Positions 1-7,992 are shown, counted from the first letter of the stretch. The stretch: 64,000 nucleotides of DNA from Verrucomicrobiota bacterium (GCA_016713365.1 JADJPG010000004.1:124001-188000), one strand, 5' to 3'. Numbers and translations: made by a program. Notes: generated by a model from the letters alone, not told the origin.

Positions 1-187
1 GCTCGGCGTGATGTGTGTGACCTTGCTCGCGTTGAACAAGGCTGAGCGCGGTGACGGCAGTGGCGGTGGAGAGCGCGCTGCTGGAAAGTTCGCCGACCCA
101 ATGACCATCGGGGCCGAGCGCCGCGAGCAATTCCTGATTCACCCGGGCCACGGCGCGATTGAGTCGTTCTCGATCCAGCGCGGACAT
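1..187 (-). CDS. Squalene-hopene-cyclase-like / prenyltransferase-repeat protein, N-terminal fragment
   Basis: This minus-strand frame starts at an ATG (185-187) and runs off the left edge, so only about 62 residues are visible. They contain a GHWVGELSSSALSTATA stretch, which resembles the N-terminal segment of squalene/hopene-cyclase-like and prenyltransferase/squalene-oxidase-repeat proteins. The family call rests on that segment alone. The catalytic DxDD region would lie outside the window, so a real cyclase cannot be told from a non-catalytic repeat protein. A GTG seven codons upstream is an alternative start. The gene is divergent from gspF, with about 145 bp between the two starts. Confidence 0.5.
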   Translation of the reverse strand, partial: MSALDRERLNRAVARVNQELLAALGPDGHWVGELSSSALSTATAVTALSLVQREQGHTHHAE

Positions 188-331
188 CGCGCGGAGATTG
201 CCGGGAAGCACCTGTGATTCGCAATGCGGTTGTTACGGTCGCGCCTCATTCCTTACTCCGATGCGTGACGGAACGGAGTTGGGGTTGTCGAACTTTCACA
301 CGCAACGATTCGTATCTCGGGGCGTGGAGCT

Positions 332-1627
332 ATGACGAACTTCTCGTATATCGCATTGGATTCGCGGGGTCGGGAGACGCGGGGCGCGCTGGCGGTGGAA
401 AGCCAGCTGGAGGCGGTGCGGCGGTTGAAGGAGATGGGATTTTTCCCAACGAGCGTGACGGCCAGTCGCGCTGAGAGATCGGCGCGCGAACTGACTTTTG
501 GCCGCGGTACGGCGCGGCGCGGATTGTTCAGAACGTCGATTGGTATCCCTCGTTTCCGAGCGAGGGTGAGGTCGCGAGCGGTGCTGACCTTTACCCGACA
601 GATGGCGACGTTGCTGGAGGCGGGCATGCCGCTGACGCGTGGGTTGAAATTGATTCAGGATCAGGATTGCGACCCGGGGTTGCGAAGGGTGATTGCGGAG
701 GTGCTGGCGTCGATTGAAGGCGGATCGTCATTCAGCGAGGCGCTTGCGTTCCACCCGCGAGTGTTCAACCGGCTCTACGTGCAGATGGTGAAGGCGGGAG
801 AATTGAGTGGCGCGCTGGACGTGGTGCTGGCGCGGTTGGCGACGTTCATGGAAAAGGCTCATCGACTGAAGAGCCGAGTGACGACGGCGATGGTTTATCC
901 CGCGGCGGTGTTGTGTGTGGCGGTTGCGGTCATCGTGTTGCTGATGGTGGTGTTGGTGCCGAAGTTCGAGGAGATTTTCAACGGCCTGATGAACGGGCGT
1001 CCGCTCCCCGCGTTCACGATGATGGTCATCAACTTCAGCCGCTTGATGCAGCAGCATTTTGTGGCGTTGCTGGCGGGGGTCGTGGTGACTTTCTTTGGCG
1101 TGAAGCTGTTGCTGGGCACGCCTCCGGGACGCGCGATGTTCGATCGGTTGAAGTTGCGTCTTCCTGGGGTGGGAACGGTGATTCGCAAGGCGATTGTGGC
1201 TCGGGTGACGCGCACGTTGGGGACGTTGCTCAGCAGTGGTGTGCCGATCTTGCAGGCGTTGAATATCGTGAAAGAGACGGCGAGTAATGCGTTGGTGAGC
1301 CGAGCATTGGCCGATGTTCACACGAGCGTGAGGGAAGGTGAGACGGTGACGATTCCGCTGAAGGCGTCCGGAGTGTTTCCAGCAGTCGTGATCGGAATGG
1401 TGGACGTGGGCGAGCAGACAGGCGCGTTGCCCGAAATGCTCCTGAAGATCGCGGACAACTACGACGAGGAAGTCGACGATGCGACGTCGGCGATGACATC
1501 GCTGCTGGAGCCGGTGATGATCGTGTTCCTCGCGCTGGTGGTGGGGACGATTGTGGTCGCGCTGTTCCTGCCAATCATTGACATCATGATTAATTCTGAC
1601 ACTCCACGGCCCGACGCGGCGGAGTGA
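332..1627 (+). CDS. gspF: Type II secretion / type IV pilus inner-membrane platform protein GspF/PilC
   Basis: The product of 431 residues matches the GspF/PilC family in length and layout. Residues 1-70 form a small N-terminal domain that begins with a YIALDSRGRE-type segment. Two T2SSF domains follow, at about residues 85-210 and 285-410, each ending in long hydrophobic helices (near 185-210, 235-260 and 385-410). The protein sits in the inner membrane and couples the assembly ATPase to pseudopilus or pilus growth. No gspE, gspG or secretin gene lies nearby, so its machine must be encoded elsewhere or upstream of the window. It is convergent with aroF. The family is clear, but whether it serves secretion or pili cannot be decided here. 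Confidence 0.9.
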   Translation: MTNFSYIALDSRGRETRGALAVESQLEAVRRLKEMGFFPTSVTASRAERSARELTFGRGTARRGLFRTSIGIPRFRARVRSRAVLTFTRQMATLLEAGMPLTRGLKLIQDQDCDPGLRRVIAEVLASIEGGSSFSEALAFHPRVFNRLYVQMVKAGELSGALDVVLARLATFMEKAHRLKSRVTTAMVYPAAVLCVAVAVIVLLMVVLVPKFEEIFNGLMNGRPLPAFTMMVINFSRLMQQHFVALLAGVVVTFFGVKLLLGTPPGRAMFDRLKLRLPGVGTVIRKAIVARVTRTLGTLLSSGVPILQALNIVKETASNALVSRALADVHTSVREGETVTIPLKASGVFPAVVIGMVDVGEQTGALPEMLLKIADNYDEEVDDATSAMTSLLEPVMIVFLALVVGTIVVALFLPIIDIMINSDTPRPDAAE

Positions 1628-1649
1628 AATCGAAAACGTTTCGATTCAC
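1624..1649. terminator. Hairpin between convergent gspF and aroF
   Basis: An 11-bp imperfect stem overlaps the gspF stop codon. GTGAA plus TCGAAA pairs with TTTCGA plus TTCAC around a 3-nt loop, with one bulged A. No clear T-run follows on either strand. A role as a weak bidirectional terminator is inferred only from its place between two converging genes. Confidence 0.35.
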
Positions 1650-1675
1650 ATCCGCCGCGTTCGGGCACAAGGTTG

Positions 1676-2689
1676 TTACTCCCGACCTGCTGCGGCGATG
1701 AACGGTTTCAACTCGTCCATCAGCTTCGCGAAGCCTTCAAGTGTGACCTGCTGCGCGCCGTCGCTCCAAGCCTCGGCTGGATTCGGGTGGACTTCGATGA
1801 GTAACGCATCCGCGCCCATCGCGACGGAGCCTTTGCACATGGCGGTGACGAGGTCGGCACGGCCAGCACCCTGGCTGGGATCGATGACGACCGGGCAGTG
1901 GGATTCCTTCTTGAGGATGGGAATCGCGCCGAGGTCGAGCAGGTTCCGGGTGTAAGTCTCGAACGTGCGCACGCCGCGTTCGCAGAACATGAGGTTCGGG
2001 TTTTCGTTCGCGAGGATGTATTCGCCGGCGAGCAGCCATTCCTCGATCTTCATCGAGAGGCCGCGCTTGAGCAGGACGGGCTTGCCGATCTTCACGACGG
2101 CGATGAGGAGTTGGAAGTTCTGTGCGTTGCGCGTGCCGATCTGGAGGATGTCCGCGTAATCGGCAACGAGTTCCACATGCTGTTCGGAGAGCAGTTCCGT
2201 GATGATGGGCAGGCCGGTTTCCTTCCGCGCCTTGGCGAGCAGCTTCAGGCCCTTCTCGCCGAGTCCCTGGAATTCATAGGGCGACGTGCGGGGCTTGAAC
2301 GCTCCGCCGCGCAGGATGGTGGCACCGGCTTTCTTCACGGCGTGCGCGGTGGTCATGAGCTGCTTCTCGCTCTCAACGGAGCATGGACCGGCCATGACCT
2401 GAAACTTCTTCCCGCCGATGACCACGCCGCGCGCGTTGACGGTGGAGTTGGCCTTGTGCGCCTCGCGGCTGACGAGCTTGTGGCGTTTCTGCACGGGGAT
2501 GACGCTTTCGACCTGCGGCCACGACGAGAGGACCTCAAGTGTGCGATGGGTGCGTTCGTCGCCAATGGCACCGATGACGGTGTGGGCGACGCCGCGCATG
2601 ATGTGCGGTTTGTAGCCGAGGCGTTTGATTTCCTTCACGACGATACCTTCGTCTTTCTTCGCGATGTTCGGTTTGAGCACAATAATCAT
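1676..2689 (-). CDS. aroF: 3-deoxy-7-phosphoheptulonate (DAHP) synthase
   Basis: The enzyme condenses phosphoenolpyruvate with erythrose 4-phosphate, the first step of the shikimate pathway to Phe, Tyr and Trp. The protein of 337 residues begins MIIVLKP. Residues 1-70 look like the ferredoxin-like regulatory domain of the Thermotoga-type class I enzymes, which mediates feedback by aromatic amino acids. The TIM-barrel catalytic domain follows, with a MAGPCSVES motif near residue 100, a GGAFKPRTSPYEFQG motif, and an ESHCPVVIDPSQG region near the C terminus. The frame stays open 39 codons upstream, but the ATG at 2687-2689 lies just after a terminator and matches the family start, so it was chosen. 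A Phe/Tyr/Trp-rich leader peptide and terminator lie directly upstream, pointing to attenuation in addition to enzyme feedback. Confidence 0.95.
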   Translation of the reverse strand: MIIVLKPNIAKKDEGIVVKEIKRLGYKPHIMRGVAHTVIGAIGDERTHRTLEVLSSWPQVESVIPVQKRHKLVSREAHKANSTVNARGVVIGGKKFQVMAGPCSVESEKQLMTTAHAVKKAGATILRGGAFKPRTSPYEFQGLGEKGLKLLAKARKETGLPIITELLSEQHVELVADYADILQIGTRNAQNFQLLIAVVKIGKPVLLKRGLSMKIEEWLLAGEYILANENPNLMFCERGVRTFETYTRNLLDLGAIPILKKESHCPVVIDPSQGAGRADLVTAMCKGSVAMGADALLIEVHPNPAEAWSDGAQQVTLEGFAKLMDELKPFIAAAGRE

Positions 2690-2701
2690 AGGTTTTGGGA
2701 A

Positions 2702-2732
2702 TAAAAAAACCGCAGGTGATAAACCTGCGGTT
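2702..2732 (-). terminator. Intrinsic terminator (attenuator) in the aroF leader
   Basis: On the minus strand a perfect 10-bp stem (AACCGCAGGT with ACCTGCGGTT, 5-nt loop) runs straight into a T-tract and ends 12 bp before the aroF ATG. A terminator this close upstream of a start codon makes sense only as an attenuator. A competing antiterminator is visible: bases 2801-2810, inside the leader-peptide codons for Asp10-Arg11-Trp12-Phe13, can pair with the 5' arm of the terminator over ten positions with one mismatch and one G-U pair. Stalling at aromatic codons could therefore choose between the two structures. Confidence 0.8.
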
Positions 2733-2751
2733 GGGCTTGATTGAGATCGAT

Positions 2752-2838
2752 TTAAGACAGCCAACAGCACAGGTTGTTCGGACGGTAATAAAAGCCGCCG
2801 AACCACCGGTCGCTAAAACAAAAACCAAAAGGCTGCAC
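2752..2838 (-). CDS. Phe/Tyr/Trp-rich leader peptide of aroF
   Basis: A 28-codon frame with a GTG start ends at TAA, 20 nt before the aroF attenuator stem. Phe falls at positions 4, 6, 8, 13 and 16, Tyr at 17 and 18, and Trp at 12 and 26, so 9 of 28 residues are aromatic. That is the signature of an attenuation leader, as in pheL or trpL of enterobacteria. The residues match the end products of the pathway aroF starts. No Shine-Dalgarno site is evident. A possible -10 element lies only 6 nt upstream, so the transcript could be leaderless. The start is therefore uncertain (the frame is open 10 more codons upstream, with two further Tyr), but the aromatic core is not. Confidence 0.75.
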   Translation of the reverse strand: MQPFGFCFSDRWFGGFYYRPNNLCCWLS

Positions 2839-2844
2839 GTCGCG

Positions 2845-2872
2845 ACGATAACGATATTGTTCGCTGAGTCAA
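2845..2872 (-). promoter_or_regulatory. Candidate aroF promoter
   Basis: On the minus strand TTGACT (2867-2872) is followed after 16 nt by TATCGT (2845-2850), resembling -35 and -10 boxes. Transcription would begin close to the leader-peptide GTG at 2838. The -10 match is only moderate. From here to the tuf-side promoter at 3046 I see no gene or other clear signal. Confidence 0.4.
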
Positions 2873-3045
2873 TTTCTGAGTCAGTCTCCCCTAATTCGAG
2901 CTGGAAACACGCTCGCCCGCCCACCGTCACTGGGTCTCTCGTGTTCATAAGCCCGCATTTCCCTACTGCTTGCGATTCGACTGGGGAAATCTGCGGTGGT
3001 TGATGAGGCTCGGGGGGATGGGAGGCAAAATAAAAGAGAAAACCG

Positions 3046-3074
3046 TTGACACTCACAGGCAACTTTTCTACTTT
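3046..3074 (+). promoter_or_regulatory. Sigma-70-type promoter of the tRNA-Thr/tuf transcript
   Basis: A perfect TTGACA (3046-3051), a 17-nt spacer and TACTTT (3069-3074) form the best promoter match in the window. It lies 125 bp upstream of tRNA-Thr and points toward tRNA-Thr and tuf. A strong promoter is expected for elongation factor Tu. Confidence 0.65.
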
Positions 3075-3199
3075 CTGCGCCCAGTCATTGGGCCGGAAAG
3101 AGTAAAAGACCGTGAGCCCTATTGGCTTTTCATGGTGGAAAAGCCGGGGTTCGTGGTGTTTTGTCGTTTGGTCCGGGCATTTGGTTAAGTCCGGCTTCC

Positions 3200-3275
3200 G
3201 CCCATGTAGCTCAGTTGGCAGAGCACGTCCTTGGTAAGGACGAGGTCATCGGTTCGATCCCGATCATGGGCTCCA
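3200..3275 (+). tRNA. tRNA-Thr (GGT)
   Basis: The 7-bp acceptor stem GCCCATG/CATGGGC closes, and the 3' CCA is encoded. The anticodon loop TTGGTAA gives anticodon GGT, and the T-loop GGTTCGATCC is standard. It lies 58 bp before tuf, an arrangement like the thrT-tufB transcript of enterobacteria. Confidence 0.95.
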
Positions 3276-3333
3276 GACTGCTAGTAACGAACGATTAAAC
3301 GAAAACACAACTAAACGAACGCAGGAGATAGCA

Positions 3334-4524
3334 ATGGCAAAAGAGAATTTTCAACGCACGAAACCGCACGTTAACGTCGGAACGATTGGTCACGTCGACC
3401 ATGGTAAGTCCACTCTGACGGCGGCAATCGTCGAAGTGCAGCATCGCAAGGGCATGGCTCCGGCGATCAGCTATGCTGATATCACCAAGGGTGGTACCGT
3501 TCGTGACGAAACCAAGACGGTCACCATCGCGGTCTCTCACGTCGAATACGAGAGCCCGAATCGCCATTATGCCCACGTTGACTGCCCTGGTCACGCGGAT
3601 TATGTGAAGAACATGATCACGGGTGCTGCGCAAATGGACGGCGCGATTCTGGTTGTCAGCGCTGCTGACGGTCCGATGCCTCAGACTCGTGAGCACATTC
3701 TGCTCGCCCGTCAGGTTGGTGTTCCTGCGATCGTTGTCTTCCTGAACAAGGTTGACCTCGTTGATGACAAGGAGCTTCTTGACCTTGTCGACATGGAAAT
3801 CCGTGACCTGCTCACGAAATATGGTTTCCCTGGTGACAAGACCCCGATTGTTCGTGGTAGCGCGACGGCGGCGATGGCTGCGAAGCCCGAAGGCGAGAAG
3901 GCGATCGCTGAATTGCTCGAAGCGATTGATACGTTCATCCCGCTGCCGACTCGCGAAGTCGACAAGCCGTTCCTGATGTGCGTTGAGGACGTCTTCAACA
4001 TTGAAGGTCGCGGAACGGTCGTGACTGGTCGTGTCGAGCGTGGTGTCTTGAATCGCATGGACGAAGTCGAAATCGTTGGTCTTGGTGAGACTCGCAAGAC
4101 GACGGCGACGGACATTGAAATGTTCCGCAAGTTGCTCGACAAGGCTGAAGCTGGCGACAACGTCGGTATTCTTCTGCGTGGCACGAAGAAGGAAGAAGTT
4201 GAGCGTGGAATGGTGCTCGCAAAGCCGGGTTCCATCAAGCCGCACACCAAGTTCAAGGCTGAGGTTTATGTCCTCTCCAAGGATGAAGGTGGCCGTCATA
4301 CGCCGTTCTTCAACAAGTATCGTCCTCAATTCTACTTCCGTACCTCGGATGTCACTGGTAACGTGACTCTCCCGGCTGGTGTGGAAATGGTGATGCCGGG
4401 TGACAATGTCTCGGTGGAAGTTGAAGTGATCGCTCCGGTCGCCATGGAAAAGGGTCAGCGCTTCGCGATTCGCGAAGGTGGTCGAACCATTGGTGCCGGT
4501 CGCGTCGCTGAAGTTGTTTCCTAA
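3334..4524 (+). CDS. tuf: Elongation factor Tu
   Basis: EF-Tu delivers aminoacyl-tRNA to the ribosome in a GTP-dependent way. The 396 residues fit the family exactly. The GTPase domain shows the P-loop GHVDHGKS near residue 19, the DCPGH switch II near 80, NKVD near 135 and a degenerate G5 SA-type motif near 173. Beta-barrel domains 2 and 3 follow (VVTGRVERG, and a C-terminal RTIGAGRV-type end). A good ribosome site (aggag) lies 10 nt before the ATG. It is probably co-transcribed with the upstream tRNA-Thr and is closed by a strong terminator at 4542. Confidence 0.98.
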   Translation: MAKENFQRTKPHVNVGTIGHVDHGKSTLTAAIVEVQHRKGMAPAISYADITKGGTVRDETKTVTIAVSHVEYESPNRHYAHVDCPGHADYVKNMITGAAQMDGAILVVSAADGPMPQTREHILLARQVGVPAIVVFLNKVDLVDDKELLDLVDMEIRDLLTKYGFPGDKTPIVRGSATAAMAAKPEGEKAIAELLEAIDTFIPLPTREVDKPFLMCVEDVFNIEGRGTVVTGRVERGVLNRMDEVEIVGLGETRKTTATDIEMFRKLLDKAEAGDNVGILLRGTKKEEVERGMVLAKPGSIKPHTKFKAEVYVLSKDEGGRHTPFFNKYRPQFYFRTSDVTGNVTLPAGVEMVMPGDNVSVEVEVIAPVAMEKGQRFAIREGGRTIGAGRVAEVVS

Positions 4525-4541
4525 TACTCTTCTGCAATTGT

Positions 4542-4577
4542 GGGAGGGCGGAGGCGCAAGCCTCCGCACTCCTTTTT
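4542..4577 (+). terminator. Intrinsic terminator after tuf
   Basis: Stem GCGGAGGC/GCCTCCGC with a GCAA tetraloop is extended by GGAG/CTCC across a one-base internal mismatch and followed by TTTTT. It separates tuf from the tRNA-Trp/tRNA-Ser/secE block. Confidence 0.85.
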
Positions 4578-4621
4578 GCTCTCGGAGAATCGAGACATTG
4601 AAATGAAACACGGCGGTCAGT

Positions 4622-4697
4622 ACGGCGTTAGCTCAATTGGTAGAGTAGCGGTCTCCAAAACCGTTGGTTGGGGGTTCGAGTCCCTCACGCCGTGCCA
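4622..4697 (+). tRNA. tRNA-Trp (CCA)
   Basis: The acceptor stem ACGGCGT/ACGCCGT closes and CCA is encoded. The anticodon loop CTCCAAA gives anticodon CCA. A tRNA-Trp just upstream of secE-nusG is a common arrangement in many bacterial phyla. Confidence 0.95.
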
Positions 4698-4722
4698 GCT
4701 CGGCCAATCGGCTCCAGAAGCC

Positions 4723-4812
4723 GGAGGGGTGGCAGAGTGGTCTATCGCGGCGGTCTTGAAAACCGCTTTGGCTTAACCGCCAACGGGGGTTCGAATCCCT
4801 CCCCCTCCGCCA
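4723..4812 (+). tRNA. tRNA-Ser (TGA)
   Basis: A 90-nt class II tRNA with a long variable arm. The acceptor stem GGAGGGG/CCCCTCC closes and CCA is encoded. The anticodon loop CTTGAAA gives anticodon TGA. It ends 7 nt before the secE start and is probably processed from the same transcript. Confidence 0.95.
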
Positions 4813-4819
4813 AATAAAC

Positions 4820-5083
4820 ATGAAAGATTATACGCAAATCCTAATCTGGGCGGGCATCTTTGGCTTCGTCTTCATTGTGCTGTGGCTCACGGGCAATTTG
4901 GTGAAGCTCCGCAATTACGTGCTGGAAACCCGCGAGGAGTTGCGGAAGTGCACGTGGCCGACGGTGGATGAATTGAAAGGTTCGACGGTCCTCGTCGCGA
5001 TTTCAATTGTCCTTCTCGGAGTATTTACGGTGATCGTCGATTACGCCCTGGTCTTGTTCGTGAACTGGATGGCGAGAATTTAA
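4820..5083 (+). CDS. secE: Preprotein translocase subunit SecE
   Basis: SecE stabilises SecY in the inner-membrane Sec channel. The 87 residues contain an amphipathic segment with the family motif EELRKCTWPT (about residues 40-49) followed by the conserved transmembrane helix (about 57-80). An additional hydrophobic helix sits at residues 5-27, which minimal single-helix SecE proteins lack. The position immediately before nusG is the usual one and supports the call. Confidence 0.93.
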   Translation: MKDYTQILIWAGIFGFVFIVLWLTGNLVKLRNYVLETREELRKCTWPTVDELKGSTVLVAISIVLLGVFTVIVDYALVLFVNWMARI

Positions 5084-5103
5084 CGGACGAAAGCAATCGC
5101 ATC

Positions 5104-5652
5104 ATGCAAAGCCAGTGGTTTGTCATTCATACTCTGTCGGGCCAGGAGCAGAAGGTCAAAGACAGCATCGAGAAACGCCTCAAGGCTGAGGAGATGGGTG
5201 AGTATATCAAGGAAGTGCTCGTGCCCATGGAGAAGGTGGCTGAAGTGCGTGGTGGAAAAAAGACGGTCAGCACTCGCAAGCTTCACCCTGGCTATGTCTA
5301 CATTGACATGGCGCTGCTGGATGAAAGCCGCCGTGTTCTCGACAAGCCCTGGTATTTCATTCGTGAAACCCCAGGCATTATTGGATTTGTTGGCGGCGAG
5401 CGTCCGATTGCGGTGACGCCGGATGAGATTGCTGTCATTAAGGCAACGGTTTCTGAGTCCGAAGACACCGAGCGTCCCAAGGTCAATTTCCAGGTGGGCG
5501 AAACCATCAAGATTAACGACGGTCCGTTCCTGAACTTCAGCGGTGTCATCGAGGAAATCGAACCTGAGCGCGGCAAGCTGAAAGTTACCGTCAATATTTT
5601 TGGCCGGAATACTCCTGTGGAATTGGAGTATTGGCAGGTCGAGAAGGCCTGA
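5104..5652 (+). CDS. nusG: Transcription antitermination/termination factor NusG
   Basis: NusG binds RNA polymerase and links it to Rho or the ribosome. The 182 residues comprise the NGN domain (about 1-115, opening with WFVIHTLSGQE and carrying HPGYVYIDM and WYFIRETPGIIGFVG) and a C-terminal KOW domain (about 128-180, VGETIKINDGPFLNFSGVIEE). It follows secE by 20 bp and precedes rplK by 55 bp in the standard order. Confidence 0.97.
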   Translation: MQSQWFVIHTLSGQEQKVKDSIEKRLKAEEMGEYIKEVLVPMEKVAEVRGGKKTVSTRKLHPGYVYIDMALLDESRRVLDKPWYFIRETPGIIGFVGGERPIAVTPDEIAVIKATVSESEDTERPKVNFQVGETIKINDGPFLNFSGVIEEIEPERGKLKVTVNIFGRNTPVELEYWQVEKA

Positions 5653-5707
5653 GCAGGCTCTCTACAAGAGGCGAATTTCGCAGAACGTTTTCAACACAAT
5701 TTGAGTT

Positions 5708-6133
5708 ATGGCTAAGAAAGTTACTGGACAGATTAAGTTGCAGATTCCTGGTGGACAGGCGAACCCCGCACCGCCGGTCGGTCCCGCCCTCGGTCAGCAG
5801 GGCGTGAACATCATGGCGTTCTGCAAAGAATTTAACGCTGCGACGAAGAATTCAGCCGGATTGGTGATTCCGGTTGTGATCACGGTGTATCAAGACAAGT
5901 CTTTCACATTCATCACCAAGTCTCCGCCGGCTTCTGTGCTTCTGAAGAAGGCGGCCGGCATTGCTTCTGGATCCAAGACACCGAACAAAGACAAGGTCGG
6001 CAAGGTCACCAAGAAACAGGTGATGGAGATCGTGAAGATGAAGTTCAACGATATGAACGCAACCAACGAGGAGGCTGCGTTCCGGATTGTTTCGGGCACC
6101 GCCCGGAGCATGGGAATCGAAGTCCTCGGCTAA
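5708..6133 (+). CDS. rplK: 50S ribosomal protein L11
   Basis: L11 forms the GTPase-associated centre with 23S rRNA helices 43/44 and is needed for RelA and release-factor function. The 141 residues match the family. The N-terminal domain holds the proline-rich PGGQANPAPPVGPALGQ region, and the C-terminal RNA-binding domain ends with GTARSMGIEV. First of the rplK-rplA-rplJ-rplL cluster. Confidence 0.98.
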   Translation: MAKKVTGQIKLQIPGGQANPAPPVGPALGQQGVNIMAFCKEFNAATKNSAGLVIPVVITVYQDKSFTFITKSPPASVLLKKAAGIASGSKTPNKDKVGKVTKKQVMEIVKMKFNDMNATNEEAAFRIVSGTARSMGIEVLG

Positions 6134-6182
6134 CTAAACCTAAACGCGGGAGAGCCACGGCTCGTTTGCACCGCTCAATAAA

Positions 6183-6881
6183 ATGCCCAGCAAAAGATAC
6201 AAAAAAGCATTGGAACAGGTGGATGCGACGAAGTCGTATTCGCTGAAGTCCGCCGTCGAAGTCCTGGCCAAGTTTCCGAAGGCCAAGTTCAACGAGACGG
6301 TTGATCTCGCATTTCGTCTTGGTGTTGATCCGAAGCAATCTGCCCAGATGGTGCGTGGCACCGTTCCGCTTCCTCACGGCAGCGGCAAGACGGTTAAAGT
6401 GCTCGTTTTCGCCAAGAACGGTCCTGCTGCCGATGCTGCCAAGGCGGCCGGTGCGGAATTCGTTGGCTTCGACGACATGATTAAGAAGTGCGTCGAAGGC
6501 TGGACTGATTTCGATGTCGCGATCGCGACTCCTGACGCGATGAGTGAAGTGCGTAAGCTGGGTAAGGTTCTCGGTCCCCGCGGCCTGATGCCGAATCCTA
6601 AGACTGGCACCGTGACTGACGACACTGCGAAAGCTGTGAAGGAAGTGAAAGCTGGCCGTGTCGAGTTCAAGATCGACAAGGCTGGAAACATTCATGTTCC
6701 CGTTGGTAAGGCGTCGTTCAATATCCAACAGTTGGAAGAAAACGCCCGCGCGGTGATCGAAGCGGTTGCGAAGGCTCGTCCTTCCACCACCAAGGGTGAT
6801 TACCTGCAAAGCTGCACGTTGTCTGCCACGATGAGTCCGCCGGTGCGAGTTGACCTCAAGGAATTCGCCGCCATCAAGTAA
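6183..6881 (+). CDS. rplA: 50S ribosomal protein L1
   Basis: L1 forms the mobile stalk at the ribosomal E site and commonly autoregulates the L11-L1 mRNA. The 232 residues include the characteristic LGPRGLMPNPKTGTV motif near residue 127. The start is the first ATG after rplK and gives the family N terminus. No obvious copy of the 23S L1-binding hairpin was recognised in the short rplK-rplA gap. Confidence 0.98.
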   Translation: MPSKRYKKALEQVDATKSYSLKSAVEVLAKFPKAKFNETVDLAFRLGVDPKQSAQMVRGTVPLPHGSGKTVKVLVFAKNGPAADAAKAAGAEFVGFDDMIKKCVEGWTDFDVAIATPDAMSEVRKLGKVLGPRGLMPNPKTGTVTDDTAKAVKEVKAGRVEFKIDKAGNIHVPVGKASFNIQQLEENARAVIEAVAKARPSTTKGDYLQSCTLSATMSPPVRVDLKEFAAIK

Positions 6882-6901
6882 ACCTTTATCTGCTCAATAT
6901 C

Positions 6902-7411
6902 ATGCGCGCCGAAAAACAGAACATTTCCGCCGAGTATATCGCCCGGCTCAACGCCTCCCCATTCTTCATCGTGGTCGACTATCAAGGCTTGAAGGTCGGG
7001 CCCATCACGGAACTCCGAAAGCGCCTCTTCAAGGTGGGTGCGGAAATGCACGTGGTGAAGAACTCGATCTTCCGCATTGCCGCCAAGGAAGCCGGTGTGG
7101 CTGACTTGACCGGAACCTTGGCTGGCCAGCTGGCTGTGGTGACGGGCCGTCAGGACGTCTCCGCTGCCGCGAAGGTTCTCAAGACGTTTTCCTCCGAGTT
7201 CGAGAAGCCGAAGCTGAAGTTCGGTTATCTGAACAGTCAGCGGATGGAGAGCCAGGATATCATTACCCTGGCTGACCTCCCGAGCATCGAAGTCCTGCGT
7301 GCGAAGCTGCTGGGCTTGATCAATACTCCGGCGACCACTCTCGCCCGGATCATCAACACGCCTGCGACCCAGCTGGCGCAAGTCATCAAGGCCAAATCCG
7401 AGAAGGCCTGA
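6902..7411 (+). CDS. rplJ: 50S ribosomal protein L10
   Basis: L10 anchors L7/L12 dimers to the ribosome through its long C-terminal helix. The 169 residues begin with the usual MRAEKQ-type end and show the VVDYQGL and ELRKRLF motifs. The leader before it is only 20 bp, too short for the long L10-leader structure seen in enterobacteria. A 191-bp gap separates it from rplL. It holds a 6-bp hairpin at 7437-7456 and no other clear element. Confidence 0.97.
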   Translation: MRAEKQNISAEYIARLNASPFFIVVDYQGLKVGPITELRKRLFKVGAEMHVVKNSIFRIAAKEAGVADLTGTLAGQLAVVTGRQDVSAAAKVLKTFSSEFEKPKLKFGYLNSQRMESQDIITLADLPSIEVLRAKLLGLINTPATTLARIINTPATQLAQVIKAKSEKA

Positions 7412-7602
7412 ACCAATTTGGCGTCCGGCGGAGTCAGGGCATCGTATGAAATGCCCGGCCCGCCGGTGCCTCAGTTTTCCTGTTCGCCTGCTGGCGGATG
7501 GGAGCAACAAACAACAAACAACAAATAGAGTGAATCGTCGGTTCGCGGCTGCGAACTCAAATCTGCCGGGGCTCCGGTGGGCGACGAGACTGAAAGGTAA
7601 AA

Positions 7603-7992
7603 ATGGCTGACATCGCCAGCATTGTAGATCAACTGAGCAAATTGACCGTGGTTGAAGCCGCGGATCTCGTGAAGAAACTCGAAGAAGCCTGGGGCGTGAC
7701 TGCCGCTGCTCCTGTGGCTGTTGCCGCTGCTGGTGGCGCTGCCGCCGGTGCTGCTGCTCCTGCTGCGGAAGCCAAGGATGCCTTCGACGTGATTCTTGAA
7801 TCCGTCCCCGCCGACAAGAAGATCGCTGTGATCAAAGTCGTGCGCGAAGTGAAGGCTGGACTCGGTCTGGCGGAAGCCAAGGCCCTTGTCGAAGGTGCCC
7901 CGAAGCCCGTGCTCGAAGGTGCCAACAAGGCCGATTCCGACGCTGCCAAGAAGAAGCTCGAGGAAGCCGGCGCGAAGGTTACCCTCAAGTAA
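7603..7992 (+). CDS. rplL: 50S ribosomal protein L7/L12
   Basis: The acidic stalk protein recruits translation factors. The 129 residues comprise the dimerising N-terminal domain (1-35), a long Ala-rich hinge (about 36-57) and the globular C-terminal domain with KIAVIKVVREVKAGLGLAEAK. The hairpins between rplL and rpoB probably set the usual ratio of stalk protein to RNA polymerase. Confidence 0.98.
   Translation: MADIASIVDQLSKLTVVEAADLVKKLEEAWGVTAAAPVAVAAAGGAAAGAAAPAAEAKDAFDVILESVPADKKIAVIKVVREVKAGLGLAEAKALVEGAPKPVLEGANKADSDAAKKKLEEAGAKVTLK

Noticed and set aside
2690..2872. T-box or other tRNA-sensing leader for aroF
   Set aside because: No T-box core sequence is present, and the aromatic-rich peptide with a terminator explains the region better.
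3295..4611. Long antisense frame over tuf (438 codons)
   Set aside because: It mirrors EF-Tu codons on the opposite strand, has no protein-family features and no ribosome site. It is an artefact of GC-rich codon use.
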